Part shown: positions 55,968 through 64,000 of the stretch, one piece after another
How the letters are laid out: each line of letters starts with the position of its first letter
Numbering within the stretch: the first letter of the stretch is position 1
Assembly: GCF_002075345.1 (NCBI RefSeq)
Contig: NZ_NAEW01000001.1
Coordinates: 744,001 to 808,000 of the forward strand
DNA length: 64,000 nt
Direction: 5' to 3'
Source of the DNA: Citrobacter braakii
GTDB taxonomy: Bacteria; Pseudomonadota; Gammaproteobacteria; Enterobacterales; Enterobacteriaceae
The notes under the pieces: generated by a model
Told to the model about the DNA's origin: nothing
The model's database searches: none
The model's input: the letters and a program-made list of their open reading frames with translations, nothing else
Program-made: the position numbers and the translations under genes

Positions 55968-56477
55968 TCAGGCTATTCTGGCCTGACCGGCGATGGTCAA
56001 GAGTTTGGTAAAGCGCAGCCGGCCATCAAACGGTGGCAGGCTGTACTCTTCGGGATCGCGCGCTGTATCAAATTGCGGATCGTAGCCCTGGCTTAAATAA
56101 AGTCGCACGGCCTCTGGCTGGCGAAATCCCGTGGTCAGATAAATCCGGCTGTAGCCCGCCAGCAGCGCCCTGCGTTCCAGCTCCTGCACCACGCGCGCCG
56201 CCAGCCCCTGCTGACGCAGGCTGCTTTTCGTCCAGATGCGCTTAATCTCGGCGGTGTCTTTGTCGTAAGGTTTGTAGGCCCCGGTGGCGATAATCTCGCC
56301 GCTGCGCTCCAGTACCACGAAAAGTCCCTGCGGTGCCAGATACCATTCGGTCAGCTCCACTTCAGCGTCGCGAGAAAAATAATCGCCATAGCGGGCGGCA
56401 TATTCACCGAACAGACCGTTCAAAATTGGCTGCAGCTCGCTGGCTTCAGGTGAGACCACGCGAAATTGATCGCTCAC
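55968..56477 (-). CDS. GNAT-family N-acetyltransferase (organosulfur operon)
   Basis: The 169-residue protein has the GNAT acetyl-CoA pyrophosphate loop as RQQGLAARVVQELE (about residues 87-101) and the preceding strand EIKRIWTKSSL. In the Bacillus ytm and yxe operons the corresponding acetyltransferase (YtmI, YxeL) N-acetylates S-substituted cysteine before ring-independent oxidation and later deacetylation. The same role is inferred here from the company it keeps. It lies 9 bases after the permease gene start in the same operon. Confidence 0.85.
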   Translation of the reverse strand: MSDQFRVVSPEASELQPILNGLFGEYAARYGDYFSRDAEVELTEWYLAPQGLFVVLERSGEIIATGAYKPYDKDTAEIKRIWTKSSLRQQGLAARVVQELERRALLAGYSRIYLTTGFRQPEAVRLYLSQGYDPQFDTARDPEEYSLPPFDGRLRFTKLLTIAGQARIA

Positions 56478-56487
56478 GATGACCTCC

Positions 56488-57420
56488 TTAGTCGCCTAAA
56501 CCGGCCGGGTTGATTTCAGATTGCGGAATACGTTCCACCCCTTCTCCCCAGCGGTTCAGCACCTTGTCATAGTCGCCGTTGCCAATTACGCCGTTGAGGG
56601 CGGTTTGTACCGGCAGAACCAGACCGCTGTCCTTTTTCAGCGTCACAGCGATGTGTGCCGCTTTTGGCCAACCGCCATCAACGCTGCCCACCCGTTGCGT
56701 TTTACCGTTGAGTGCAGCTTTCCACGCGCCGATAACGTTAGGACCGAAGTAAGCATCGGCGCGGCCTGACTGCAGAGCCAGGGTTTGCGCGGCATCATCT
56801 TTGGTATACACCGGCGTAAACGGCTGCAACCCTTTCTTCACGTTCTCATCGTTCCAGGCGAGCAGGATGGCTTCCTGATTTGTCCCCGAACCGACGATGA
56901 TACGCAGACCGGCGATATCTTCTGCCTGCTCGATTTTCTTCAGCTTACTGCCGGTTTTGACATAGAAGCCAAGGGAGTCCTTACGATACGTCGCGAAATC
57001 GAATTTCTCTTTGCGGGCTTTGGTGACGGTAATATTGCTGATCGCGGCATCATATTTGCCGGACGTGACGCCCAGCGGCCAGTCTTCCCATGACGTGGGC
57101 ACGACGTTGAGTTCCAGCCCCAGACTGTCAGCCACCAGACGAGCGATGTCCGCCTCGCTGCCGATCAGTGTCTTATTGTCATCGGCAAAGACGGTCAGCG
57201 GCGGCTGGCTTAACCCGGCAATCGCCACGGTGAATTTACCCGGCACGGCCAGGTGCAGGTTCGCGGGCAACTGCGCAATCGCCTGCGGATTTTTTGCCGT
57301 ATTGATTGGCGTTTTATTGGCTTCCAGGCTTACGCCCGTACCGTTAATAGTCACATCATTTGCCCAGACGTTAGCGCTGAAAGCCAGTGACAGCGCGAGG
57401 AAGACTGATTTTTTCTGCAT
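56488..57420 (-). CDS. Amino acid ABC transporter periplasmic binding protein (organosulfur operon)
   Basis: The 310-residue protein has a signal peptide (cleavage near NVWA, residue 20) and the SBP_bac_3 fold (FTVAIAGLSQPPLTVFADDN; GSEADIARLVADSLGLELNVV; KYDAAISNITVTKARKEKFDF). An extra segment of about 35 residues precedes the fold, longer than in typical family members. It delivers substrate to the permease and ATPase of the same operon. GAGAAAAA precedes ATG 57420. Confidence 0.9.
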   Translation of the reverse strand: MQKKSVFLALSLAFSANVWANDVTINGTGVSLEANKTPINTAKNPQAIAQLPANLHLAVPGKFTVAIAGLSQPPLTVFADDNKTLIGSEADIARLVADSLGLELNVVPTSWEDWPLGVTSGKYDAAISNITVTKARKEKFDFATYRKDSLGFYVKTGSKLKKIEQAEDIAGLRIIVGSGTNQEAILLAWNDENVKKGLQPFTPVYTKDDAAQTLALQSGRADAYFGPNVIGAWKAALNGKTQRVGSVDGGWPKAAHIAVTLKKDSGLVLPVQTALNGVIGNGDYDKVLNRWGEGVERIPQSEINPAGLGD

Positions 57421-57432
57421 AGCGTTTTTCTC

Positions 57433-58746
57433 TTATTGTGTGAATTGGTTTGCAGGTGTCGCGAGTCCCAGGCTTGCGCGCAGGGTCGTACCGGGATATT
57501 CATGGCGGAACAGGCCACGCGCCTGAAGCACGGGGACAACCTGTTCGACAAAACGCGGGAAGGTATCTGGCGTTCCCCCCTGGATGATAAAACCGTCTGC
57601 GGCTTTTTCGTCGAACCACTGCTGAAGACCATCGGCAACCTGTTGTGGCGTACCGCTGAAACGTGGGCGTGGACTGGCCGCTTCCAGAGCAACCTGGCGT
57701 AGCGTTAAGCCACGCTCACGCGCGTTGCGTTTGATCTCATCAGTCGTACTGCGAAAGCTGTTTTGTCCAAGGGAACCCAGATCCGGGAACGGTGCATCCA
57801 GTGGATATTGGGCGAAATCATGATGTTCAAAGTAGCGGCCCAGGTAGTTCAGCGCGTCGGTAATAGAGACCAGCGCAGCGGTAGTCTGATACTGCTGCTC
57901 AACATCCTCTGCGCTGTCGCCAACAATCACGCTGACGCCCTGGAATATATGCAGTTGTTCGGGATGTCGCCCGGCGTAGGCCAACTGGCTTTTTACATCC
58001 TGATAGAACTCTTTGGCCTCCGCCAGCGACTCCTGATGGGTAAAAATAGCATCGGCATGCTGCGCCGCTAATTTCTTACCATCCTGTGAAGCGCCCGCCT
58101 GGAATATAATCGGACGGCCTTGTGGCGTGCGCCCAATATTTAACGGCCCTGCGACCTGAAAATAATCTCCATGATGGTTAAGCGTGTGCAGTTTTTGCGG
58201 ATTAAAAAACTCTCCGCTTGCCTTATTACGGGTAAAAGCATCATCTTCCCAGGAATCCCACAGTCCTTTCACCACCTGTAAATATTCATCGGCGATACGA
58301 TAACGCAGGGCATGTTCTGGATGCTGGGCACGGGAATAGTTCTTTGCCGAACCCTCCAGAGGTGATGTGACCACGTTCCATCCGGCTCGCCCCTGGCTGA
58401 GATGATCAAGGCTGGCGAACTGCCGTGCGGTAGTAAACGGCTCGCTGTATGACGTGGATACCGTGCCAACCAATCCCAGATTTTGGGTAATGCTGGCCAA
58501 AGCAGATAATACCGTCAGCGGCTCAAAGCGATTTAAAAAGTGTGGAATTGATTTTTCATTAATATACAGACCATCGGCGACAAAAATAAAATCCAGCTTC
58601 CCTTTTTCCGCAATAAGCGCCGTCTCTTTGACAAAATCAAAATTAATACTGGCATCGGCCTGCGCCGCCGGATGACGCCATGCGGACATATTTCCCGCTG
58701 CGCCATGCAGAATAGTGCCGAGCCGTAGTTGCCGATTTTCAGCCAT
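57433..58746 (-). CDS. NtaA/SnaA-type FMN-dependent monooxygenase (organosulfur operon)
   Basis: The 437-residue luciferase-like flavin monooxygenase is of the nitrilotriacetate monooxygenase group, which includes Bacillus YtnJ and YxeK. Family motifs include [45 protein letters not shown] (quoted in part as [18 protein letters not shown]) and [20 protein letters not shown]. It needs reduced FMN from a partner reductase, which is not encoded in the operon. In the Bacillus pathway this enzyme oxidises the N-acetylated S-substituted cysteine to release the side group. It lies 12 bases before the binding-protein gene. Confidence 0.88.
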   Translation of the reverse strand: MAENRQLRLGTILHGAAGNMSAWRHPAAQADASINFDFVKETALIAEKGKLDFIFVADGLYINEKSIPHFLNRFEPLTVLSALASITQNLGLVGTVSTSYSEPFTTARQFASLDHLSQGRAGWNVVTSPLEGSAKNYSRAQHPEHALRYRIADEYLQVVKGLWDSWEDDAFTRNKASGEFFNPQKLHTLNHHGDYFQVAGPLNIGRTPQGRPIIFQAGASQDGKKLAAQHADAIFTHQESLAEAKEFYQDVKSQLAYAGRHPEQLHIFQGVSVIVGDSAEDVEQQYQTTAALVSITDALNYLGRYFEHHDFAQYPLDAPFPDLGSLGQNSFRSTTDEIKRNARERGLTLRQVALEAASPRPRFSGTPQQVADGLQQWFDEKAADGFIIQGGTPDTFPRFVEQVVPVLQARGLFRHEYPGTTLRASLGLATPANQFTQ

Positions 58747-58771
58747 AATAACCCCTACCCAACCGGTAAAC

Positions 58772-59893
58772 TTAAAGATGTGCGAATGCCGTTTTTGCTA
58801 ACTGTGCAAAGTAATGCGCGGCAGGTTCAATTAAACGTTCGTCCGGATTGAAGCCCGGGTGATGTAATCCGTATTCACTGGCGCTGCCAATACTGACAAA
58901 TGCCCCAGGCGTATTTTGCAGATAGACAGCAAAATCCTCGCCGCCCATATGCAGGTCGGCATGGTGGGTGGTGTAGCCTGATTGTTTCGCCACGGCGGTG
59001 GCGATATCGGCCCAACGTGCATCGTTTACCAACGCGGTCGGCCCCGCATGCCAGATAACGTCGATTTGTGCGCCAAAGGCGTGGGCAAAACCGGCGGCGA
59101 TGTCATTAACCCGTGCTTTAACCTGCTGCTGCACCGAAGTCCGGTGCGTTCTGAGCGTCCCTTCCAGCTCAACGGATTCTGGCAACACATTCCATGTATT
59201 TCCTCCCTGAATACGGGTCACGCTAAGCACCACTGAATCCAGTGTGTTAACGTCGCGACTGGCAACGCTTTGCAACACCGTGACCAGTTGGCTGGCGAGC
59301 AGGATGGCATCTCTGCCTTCATGCGGACGCGCCGCATGTGCGCCCTTGCCATTAATACGCAGCACGAAGCGATCGACGTTGGCATAGAACGCACCGCCGC
59401 GTGTGGCAAATTCCCCCACCGGTAAACCTGGCTCATTGTGCATGCCAAAAATAGCCGCAACGTTGTGCAGCGCACCGGCGCGGATCAGCGTTTTTGCGCC
59501 ACCGAAACTCTCTTCAGCGGGCTGAAACAAAATACGTACGCGACCCGGTAAGTGTGTTTCCTGTTGTTTAAGCAGCAGCGCGGCGCCCAGCATGACGCTG
59601 GTGTGGACGTCATGCCCGCAGGCATGCATCACTCCCGGAGTGAGGGAGCGAAACGGCACATCGGCGCTTTCTTCTATCGGTAGCGCATCGATATCCGCTC
59701 GCAGCGCGATGACATCTTCTCCCTGCCCGATTTCCGCGACCAGACCGGTTTTCAGGTCGAACGGCAAAATCTCGACGTCCGCTGCGTGCAGCCAGGCGTG
59801 AATGCGCGCCGTCGTTGCCGCCTCTTGCAGGGAAAGTTCCGGGTGCTGGTGTAATTCACGACGCCAGTTGATAAGCGTTGAGGCCAGAGTCAT
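58772..59893 (-). CDS. M20-family amidohydrolase / N-deacetylase (organosulfur operon)
   Basis: The 373-residue metallopeptidase-like hydrolase has the M20D metal-site motifs [38 protein letters not shown] and HHPGFNPDE, plus the dimerisation domain between. Relatives hippurate hydrolase, YtnL and YxeP remove N-acyl groups from amino acids. In this operon it would deacetylate the product of the acetyltransferase/monooxygenase steps to free cysteine. Its start overlaps the stop of the next upstream gene by one base. Confidence 0.9.
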   Translation of the reverse strand: MTLASTLINWRRELHQHPELSLQEAATTARIHAWLHAADVEILPFDLKTGLVAEIGQGEDVIALRADIDALPIEESADVPFRSLTPGVMHACGHDVHTSVMLGAALLLKQQETHLPGRVRILFQPAEESFGGAKTLIRAGALHNVAAIFGMHNEPGLPVGEFATRGGAFYANVDRFVLRINGKGAHAARPHEGRDAILLASQLVTVLQSVASRDVNTLDSVVLSVTRIQGGNTWNVLPESVELEGTLRTHRTSVQQQVKARVNDIAAGFAHAFGAQIDVIWHAGPTALVNDARWADIATAVAKQSGYTTHHADLHMGGEDFAVYLQNTPGAFVSIGSASEYGLHHPGFNPDERLIEPAAHYFAQLAKTAFAHL

Positions 59894-60891
59894 CAGAGCA
59901 CCTCCACGGCGTTATGGGCTTGCGCCAACAACCGCAGCGATGTCAGACGCGCGTGACCTTCCGCCACTGGCGTGTCGATAATGAACTCATCAATGCCAAA
60001 TTGCGTATGCAGGGCATTCAGCTTCGCCATCACCTCCTGAGCCGTGCCGTGTAACAACGCCTGCTCACGACGCGCGATTTTGCGTGGCGGACTGCCGGCC
60101 TGCGCGGCGAATGCCAGCGCCTGCTCTTCGCTGGCTACCGTGACACGTTGACCATTCCCCAGCTCCACGCCCCAGATTTGCACGTTTTCCGCAAGCTGCG
60201 CGGCGGTATCGTTACTGTCAGCCACAATCACCTGGACGGCAACTATCGTCGGACGTGCGCTGTGGGTCTGCCAGAAGGACAAAACGTCACGCAATAACGC
60301 GCGGTCACCGTTGAGGTGTGCGGCAAAGATAAAATGCCAATTAAATTGCGCTGCTAACTGTGCGCTTTGCACACTGGCTCCCAGGACAAATCCTTGCGGC
60401 GGTAACGGTGGAATTGGCGTCGGAAATACCGTTTCCCCGCTTTCCGTGCCGCTCAGCGTCAGCCAGTCGTTAAGCTGGGAAAGTTGGTCGGCAAAACTGC
60501 CTTTTTCATCCTGATGCACTCCTTGCTGTAGTGCCTGAGTCGACAGTGGTAAGCCGCCAGGGGCTTTCCCTACGCCGAGATCGACACGCCCGGGTGCCAG
60601 CGAGGCCAGAAGATTGAAGTTTTCCGCCACTTTGTACGGGCTGTAATGTTGCAGCATCACGCCACCGGAGCCAACGCGAATACGCTGGGTTTGCCCGAGG
60701 ATCCAGGCAATCACCAGCTCCGGTGATGGGCTGGCCAGCTGTGGCGTATTATGGTGTTCCGCGATCCAGAAACGATGGTATCCCCACTCTTCTGCCTGCT
60801 GCGCCAGACGCAACGTCCGGGCAAGCGCCATCGCGGCGGTTTCACCTTCCCCGAGGGGGCTTTTATCCAGAATACTCAGGCGATATGACAT
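59893..60891 (-). CDS. Luciferase-like monooxygenase, MsnO8/YtmO type (organosulfur operon)
   Basis: The 332-residue flavin-dependent oxidoreductase is of the second luciferase-like group, with RFWIAEHHNTPQLASPSPEL, VGSGGVMLQHYSPYKVAENF and LAPGRVDLGVGKAPGG. Bacillus ytm operons have a matching gene (ytmO) whose exact step is uncertain. It is the first gene of the leftward operon; the promoter lies in the 60892-61377 region. Start 60891 has no strong ribosome site; the N-terminus MSYRLSILDKSPLGEG fits the family. Confidence 0.88.
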   Translation of the reverse strand: MSYRLSILDKSPLGEGETAAMALARTLRLAQQAEEWGYHRFWIAEHHNTPQLASPSPELVIAWILGQTQRIRVGSGGVMLQHYSPYKVAENFNLLASLAPGRVDLGVGKAPGGLPLSTQALQQGVHQDEKGSFADQLSQLNDWLTLSGTESGETVFPTPIPPLPPQGFVLGASVQSAQLAAQFNWHFIFAAHLNGDRALLRDVLSFWQTHSARPTIVAVQVIVADSNDTAAQLAENVQIWGVELGNGQRVTVASEEQALAFAAQAGSPPRKIARREQALLHGTAQEVMAKLNALHTQFGIDEFIIDTPVAEGHARLTSLRLLAQAHNAVEVL

Positions 60892-61407
60892 GTTACGGGC
60901 CTATGCTTGTTAACATGTCATTATTATTAAATTATCAGATAACCATGCAGAAACATTTAATTCACATTTACTCAGCTAAAAAGTAGATAACCAGCCCTGA
61001 CGCTGTCAGGGTTAAAATTCGGATCGCCTTGTACTGGTCGGAACACGAAACTGAAAACACGCGGAATGTATGGCCTACAAAATATAATAGGGTCGTTGGT
61101 CTCACGGGAATAACATCCAAATCATTTCATGCCAGTTTTCTTTTTGCGAAAACGTTTTTTAACGCGATTTACGTTAAGTCAGGTTAAATGACTTAAAACG
61201 TTATGCGGTTGTATAAAATGTTTCAGTTTTATGACCCTGAATGAATATTCCACAGAGATTTTTTAATTTAAATACTTCCACAGAAATGATGATTAGTAGA
61301 GAATGCAGCGTTTCTTATTAAAACGGTTTAAAACGGCTTTTTAATATTCCTCCCGATTTTATTGCGGGGATTTTTGTATGGATTATACATATCATTATGG
61401 GGCCTCT
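60892..61407. promoter_or_regulatory. Divergent control region of the organosulfur operon and Aer-like receptor
   Basis: About 500 AT-rich bases without a gene. An inverted repeat TTAAGTCA (61174-61181) / TGACTTAA (61189-61196) around GGTTAAA is the clearest regulatory candidate; ACG flanks it on both sides as part of a weaker extension. No regulator gene lies in the operon, so an outside regulator (CysB or Cbl would be logical for sulfur genes) is likely. A small stem CCCG-N9-CGGG lies at about 61353-61369. Confidence 0.45.
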
Positions 61408-62949
61408 ATGAAAAGTAACATGCCCGTTACACAAATTGAGCACGCACTTAACGACAAAGCGACGCTGCTTTCAACGACGGATAAAGAAAGTCATATTACC
61501 TACGCTAACTCTGCTTTTATCGATGCCAGCGGATTTAACGAAGATCAATTAATGGGCGAAGCGCATAATATTATTCGCCATCCTGACATGCCTCCCGCTG
61601 CATTCGCTGATATGTGGTACACGCTACAGCAGGGAGACAGCTGGACGGGTATGGTGAAAAACCGTCGCCAAAATGGTGACCATTACTGGGTTCGCGCCAA
61701 CGTTACGCCGGTCTGGCACAATGAAAAACTCACCGGTTACATCTCCGTGCGTACCGTTCCTTCGCGTGATGAAATAACTCACAGCGAAAGTTTATACCAA
61801 AAAATGAATAGTCAGCAGTTTAAAGGCTTTCGACTTTTTAAAGGGATTATCATTCGTCGCGGCTTATTGGCATGGACCTCCATGTTTAAATGGCTGAATA
61901 TCAGCCAGCGCGTCAATTATTCTTTAGGGGTGACGGCCCTGCTCGCCTTGCTATTTATCTTCGCCCCGTTTAATCCATTTATTCAGTCGGGTGGCTTGCT
62001 GGTGTTATTTATGGCGCTGGCTATTTACCTTAAGTATCAAATTTGTCAGCCAGTTAATACGCTCCTGACGCAAATGAAGAAAGTGGTGTCCGGACGTAAA
62101 CCTGATAACTGTCATTTAAATCGGGTGGATGAGATCGGAATGCTAATGCGACTGGTTAATCAGTCCGGGCTTAATCTGAATTCTCTGGTCGATGACGTCA
62201 GTACGCAAATTTCCGGTATTCGCGCTATCAGTCAGCGGGTGTCAAAAGAAGGTACGGCGCTGCATCAGCGTTCAGAAGAAACCTCTGCCGACCTGCAACA
62301 AACCGCTGCGGCCATTGAAGAAATTGGTAGCGCGGTACAACAAACCGCTGAGACGGCGGCACATACCATGACCATGGCCGATAAAACCAGCGCCAACGCT
62401 GCAGAAGGCGGCGATATCATGAAACAAACTATCGCCATGATGCAGGCGATATCGCGTGACAACGGGCAGATCGTTGACATCATTGGCGTGATCGACAGCA
62501 TCGCCTTTCAGACCAATATTCTGGCGCTTAATGCCGCGGTTGAGGCCGCGCGAGCCGGGGAATCCGGGCGTGGCTTCGCCGTTGTCGCGGCAGAAGTCCG
62601 CAATCTGGCCCAACACTCGGCGTCTGCGGCAAAAGAGATCAAACAGCTTATTGAGAAGAACGTCGCCAATGTTAATAGCGGCGTCAAAATGGTGGAGCAA
62701 ACGGAAACGCATCTCACCGGGATGATTGGGGATGTACTGCAGATGTCGATGATGATCAAAGACATTAGTCTGGCCACGCGTGAGCAAACCCAGGCTTTGG
62801 ATCTGATTAACGATTCAATTTCACGCGTTGGCACCATGACACACAATAATGCCGAGATGGTGGAGCGCGTCACCGACGCCACCGCCGATCTGACCCAGCG
62901 TTCATCACGCTTACAGCAGGCCGTTCAGGTCTTTGGCGTATCGGCATAA
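61408..62949 (+). CDS. Aer-like aerotaxis/energy-taxis receptor (PAS-MCP)
   Basis: Aer-type receptors sense redox state by an FAD-bound PAS domain and signal to the flagellar chemotaxis pathway. Here a PAS domain (about residues 15-110, [56 protein letters not shown]) is followed by one hydrophobic hairpin (about 175-210), a HAMP-like stretch and the signalling domain with [17 protein letters not shown]. It is an Aer relative, not necessarily the orthologue of E. coli Aer. ATG 61408 aligns with the Aer N-terminus; an in-frame ATG at 61378, with GGGG upstream, would add 10 residues. Confidence 0.88.
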   Translation: MKSNMPVTQIEHALNDKATLLSTTDKESHITYANSAFIDASGFNEDQLMGEAHNIIRHPDMPPAAFADMWYTLQQGDSWTGMVKNRRQNGDHYWVRANVTPVWHNEKLTGYISVRTVPSRDEITHSESLYQKMNSQQFKGFRLFKGIIIRRGLLAWTSMFKWLNISQRVNYSLGVTALLALLFIFAPFNPFIQSGGLLVLFMALAIYLKYQICQPVNTLLTQMKKVVSGRKPDNCHLNRVDEIGMLMRLVNQSGLNLNSLVDDVSTQISGIRAISQRVSKEGTALHQRSEETSADLQQTAAAIEEIGSAVQQTAETAAHTMTMADKTSANAAEGGDIMKQTIAMMQAISRDNGQIVDIIGVIDSIAFQTNILALNAAVEAARAGESGRGFAVVAAEVRNLAQHSASAAKEIKQLIEKNVANVNSGVKMVEQTETHLTGMIGDVLQMSMMIKDISLATREQTQALDLINDSISRVGTMTHNNAEMVERVTDATADLTQRSSRLQQAVQVFGVSA

Positions 62950-63042
62950 CGTTACGGCGCTTATTGGGTGAATGTCTCGATAAGCGCACTCCTCTACATG
63001 GGGCTCTACGCCGGAACCGCCGAAATTTCCGGTCCGTTGCTT

Positions 63043-63275
63043 TTAGTGATCTTTCGGTACCTCAATGACTCCATCAGCAATGCCCTGAGCCAGCCTTTCC
63101 ATCCATTTTGCAAAGCGAAATATCCAGGGTATTGCAGGCATCTGGACTTTTGAAGCGCTGTCCATCCCCCGTTTAAAGGCATCCATATAGTCATAACAGC
63201 CCGCAATAATTGAGCATCATCATTATCATGAACTATCTTCGCCAACTGCCGTTGTTCAGAAGTTAAGTCGACCAT
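63043..63275 (-). pseudogene. Small Hcp-linked gene, frameshifted
   Basis: ATG 63275 has AAGGAGG at ideal spacing and reads MVDLTSEQRQLAKIVHDNDD, but the rest of that frame becomes unlike protein. In a neighbouring frame a sensible tail continues: IIAGCYDYMDAFKRGMDSAS, then PAIPWIFRFAKWMERLAQGI, ending VPKDH with TAA at 63043-63045. The shift falls at about 63195-63215. The intact protein would have about 77 residues. It lies 29 bases after the hcp stop in the same direction, so it was probably co-transcribed with it. Family not recognised. Confidence 0.6.
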
Positions 63276-63304
63276 TTTCTTTCCTCCTTTGGTGCCCCTC
63301 GTCA

Positions 63305-63784
63305 TCAGGCACAACAACGATCGTTCCATGAGTCTCGATAGATAATATTACCCTCCGTATACTTCCAGGTAATCGCCTCATAACGCAACTCGAGCGTTTC
63401 AAGGTGAGTACTACTCATACCGTTAGGTGACAGGTATGGCGCAACCGTTGTGAACTTGACGTTTTCCAGAATGATATTGAAATACTCCGCCTCGATGCCC
63501 GATTCCAGGATACGGTACATCTTGATTGTCGCCTTCTTCATGGTTCGGCCTTCACAGACAGCGCGGTACAGGAGCGGTGTTGTCTGATCAAATTCCTTCA
63601 CTATCGTGATCGGGCTATGAACGCGCGTCCCTGTAAGTTTGCCCCAATTGGGGTCTACTGGAATGGTTACGCCGTGCGAAAATGATTTTAATTCGATGGA
63701 ACCCAAACGCAGGGGCATTAAACAACTGCCAACAATCGGCGCTCCATTTTCATCTTCAAGCCATAAATGAGCGGGAGTAGACAT
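63305..63784 (-). CDS. hcp: Type VI secretion tube protein Hcp (orphan)
   Basis: Hcp hexamers stack to form the inner tube of the type VI secretion system and can carry effectors. The 159-residue product is an Hcp of the enterobacterial type: MSTPAHLWLEDENGAPIVG, LGSIELKSFSHGVTIP, HLETLELRYEAITWKY. It has normal length, so no C-terminal toxin domain is fused. No other T6SS structural gene is seen in the window, so it is an orphan copy or the edge of a small module. AAGGAAA precedes ATG 63784. Confidence 0.9.
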   Translation of the reverse strand: MSTPAHLWLEDENGAPIVGSCLMPLRLGSIELKSFSHGVTIPVDPNWGKLTGTRVHSPITIVKEFDQTTPLLYRAVCEGRTMKKATIKMYRILESGIEAEYFNIILENVKFTTVAPYLSPNGMSSTHLETLELRYEAITWKYTEGNIIYRDSWNDRCCA

Positions 63785-63832
63785 ATAATTTCCTTATCAG
63801 TGATGATTTAAGTAACTGTGATATTAACGCTG

Positions 63833-64000
63833 TCACCATTTACAGTAACGCGTGAAAATAACAATCATAACTATGGCGAATACGCCTGTAGGCCAGACAG
63901 GGCTGTCAGGGAAAAAATATCCCTGGAGCAATGCGAAAATAATCGTAAAAATTACAGGTCCGTACAGCGATGATAAAAACCTGAGCTGCCACAGTAGAAA
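63833..64000 (-). CDS. Hypothetical membrane protein, C-terminal part (cut by window edge)
   Basis: An open frame enters from base 64000 and ends with TGA at 63833-63835. It codes 55 residues with two hydrophobic helices (SSLYGPVIFTIIFALLQGYF and VFAIVMIVIFTRY) separated by FPDSPVWPTG. No family recognised. It reads toward hcp with a 48-base gap. Confidence 0.6.
   Translation of the reverse strand, partial: FLLWQLRFLSSLYGPVIFTIIFALLQGYFFPDSPVWPTGVFAIVMIVIFTRYCKW

Noticed and set aside
61378-61407. Upstream ATG 61378 as the start of the Aer-like receptor
   Set aside because: Possible, with GGGG upstream, but the Aer N-terminus aligns with ATG 61408; start left open.

Overview
The window is chromosomal DNA from an Enterobacteriaceae member, most likely Citrobacter or a close relative (an inference from gene content and order, not a species call). 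Many proteins closely resemble Escherichia coli or Salmonella orthologues. The order uxaB, yneE, tam, digH, ddp, osmC, sra, maeA, fdnGHI, yddG, narUZYWV, yddE, nhoA, yddH, pptA is the E. coli terminus-region order read backwards. The ompD and smvA/smvR genes between yddG and narU follow the Salmonella arrangement. The stretch lies in the replication terminus: it carries a Tus-binding Ter site (1043-1061, TerC position next to uxaB) and a near-perfect dif site (3693-3720). LAYOUT. 1-3.4 kb: end of uxaB, Ter site, yneE, a GFA-fold zinc protein, tam. 3.4-5.3 kb: AT-rich stretch with dif and a yeeN-type gene. 5.3-9.5 kb: VF530-family gene, lipoprotein glycosidase digH, a Cache-domain chemoreceptor, an hdeB-like acid chaperone. 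9.9-16.8 kb: D-Ala-D-Ala dipeptide operon ddpXABCDF, headed by a frameshifted RpiR-family regulator. 16.8-23.4 kb: LysR regulator divergent from a 3-hydroxybutyrate/ketone-body catabolic operon (CoA transferase AB, thiolase, an internally shortened hydroxyacyl-CoA dehydrogenase, GntP-type permease, 3-hydroxybutyrate dehydrogenase). 23.4-28.2 kb: osmC, sra, maeA, and an ABC-F ATPase preceded by a 27-codon leader peptide inside a strong attenuator-like hairpin. 28.2-34 kb: selenoprotein formate dehydrogenase N (fdnGHI) and yddG. 34.5-38.3 kb: porin ompD, second GFA protein, drug exporter smvA and its repressor smvR. 38.4-46.6 kb: nitrate reductase Z with narU. 46.7-49.6 kb: yddE, nhoA, yddH, pptA. 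49.6-54.2 kb: LacI-type regulator, L-talarate/galactarate dehydratase, sugar-acid MFS transporter, a glutathione transferase. 54.2-60.9 kb: seven-gene leftward operon (amino-acid-type ABC importer, GNAT acetyltransferase, two flavin monooxygenases, M20 deacetylase) matching the plan of the Bacillus ytm/yxe S-substituted-cysteine salvage operons. 61-64 kb: Aer-like receptor, orphan T6SS Hcp, a broken small gene, and the end of a membrane protein. HOW THE GENES WORK TOGETHER. Two anaerobic respiratory modules sit close together: formate oxidation by FdnGHI can feed quinol to nitrate reductase NarZYV. Several substrate-specific cassettes (dipeptide, ketone body, aldarate, organosulfur) are each built as regulator or sensor plus transporter plus enzymes. 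The most interesting unexplained elements are the ABC-F leader/attenuator, the complete organosulfur operon, the dif-adjacent AT-rich insert, and the large palindromic operator region of the talarate cassette.
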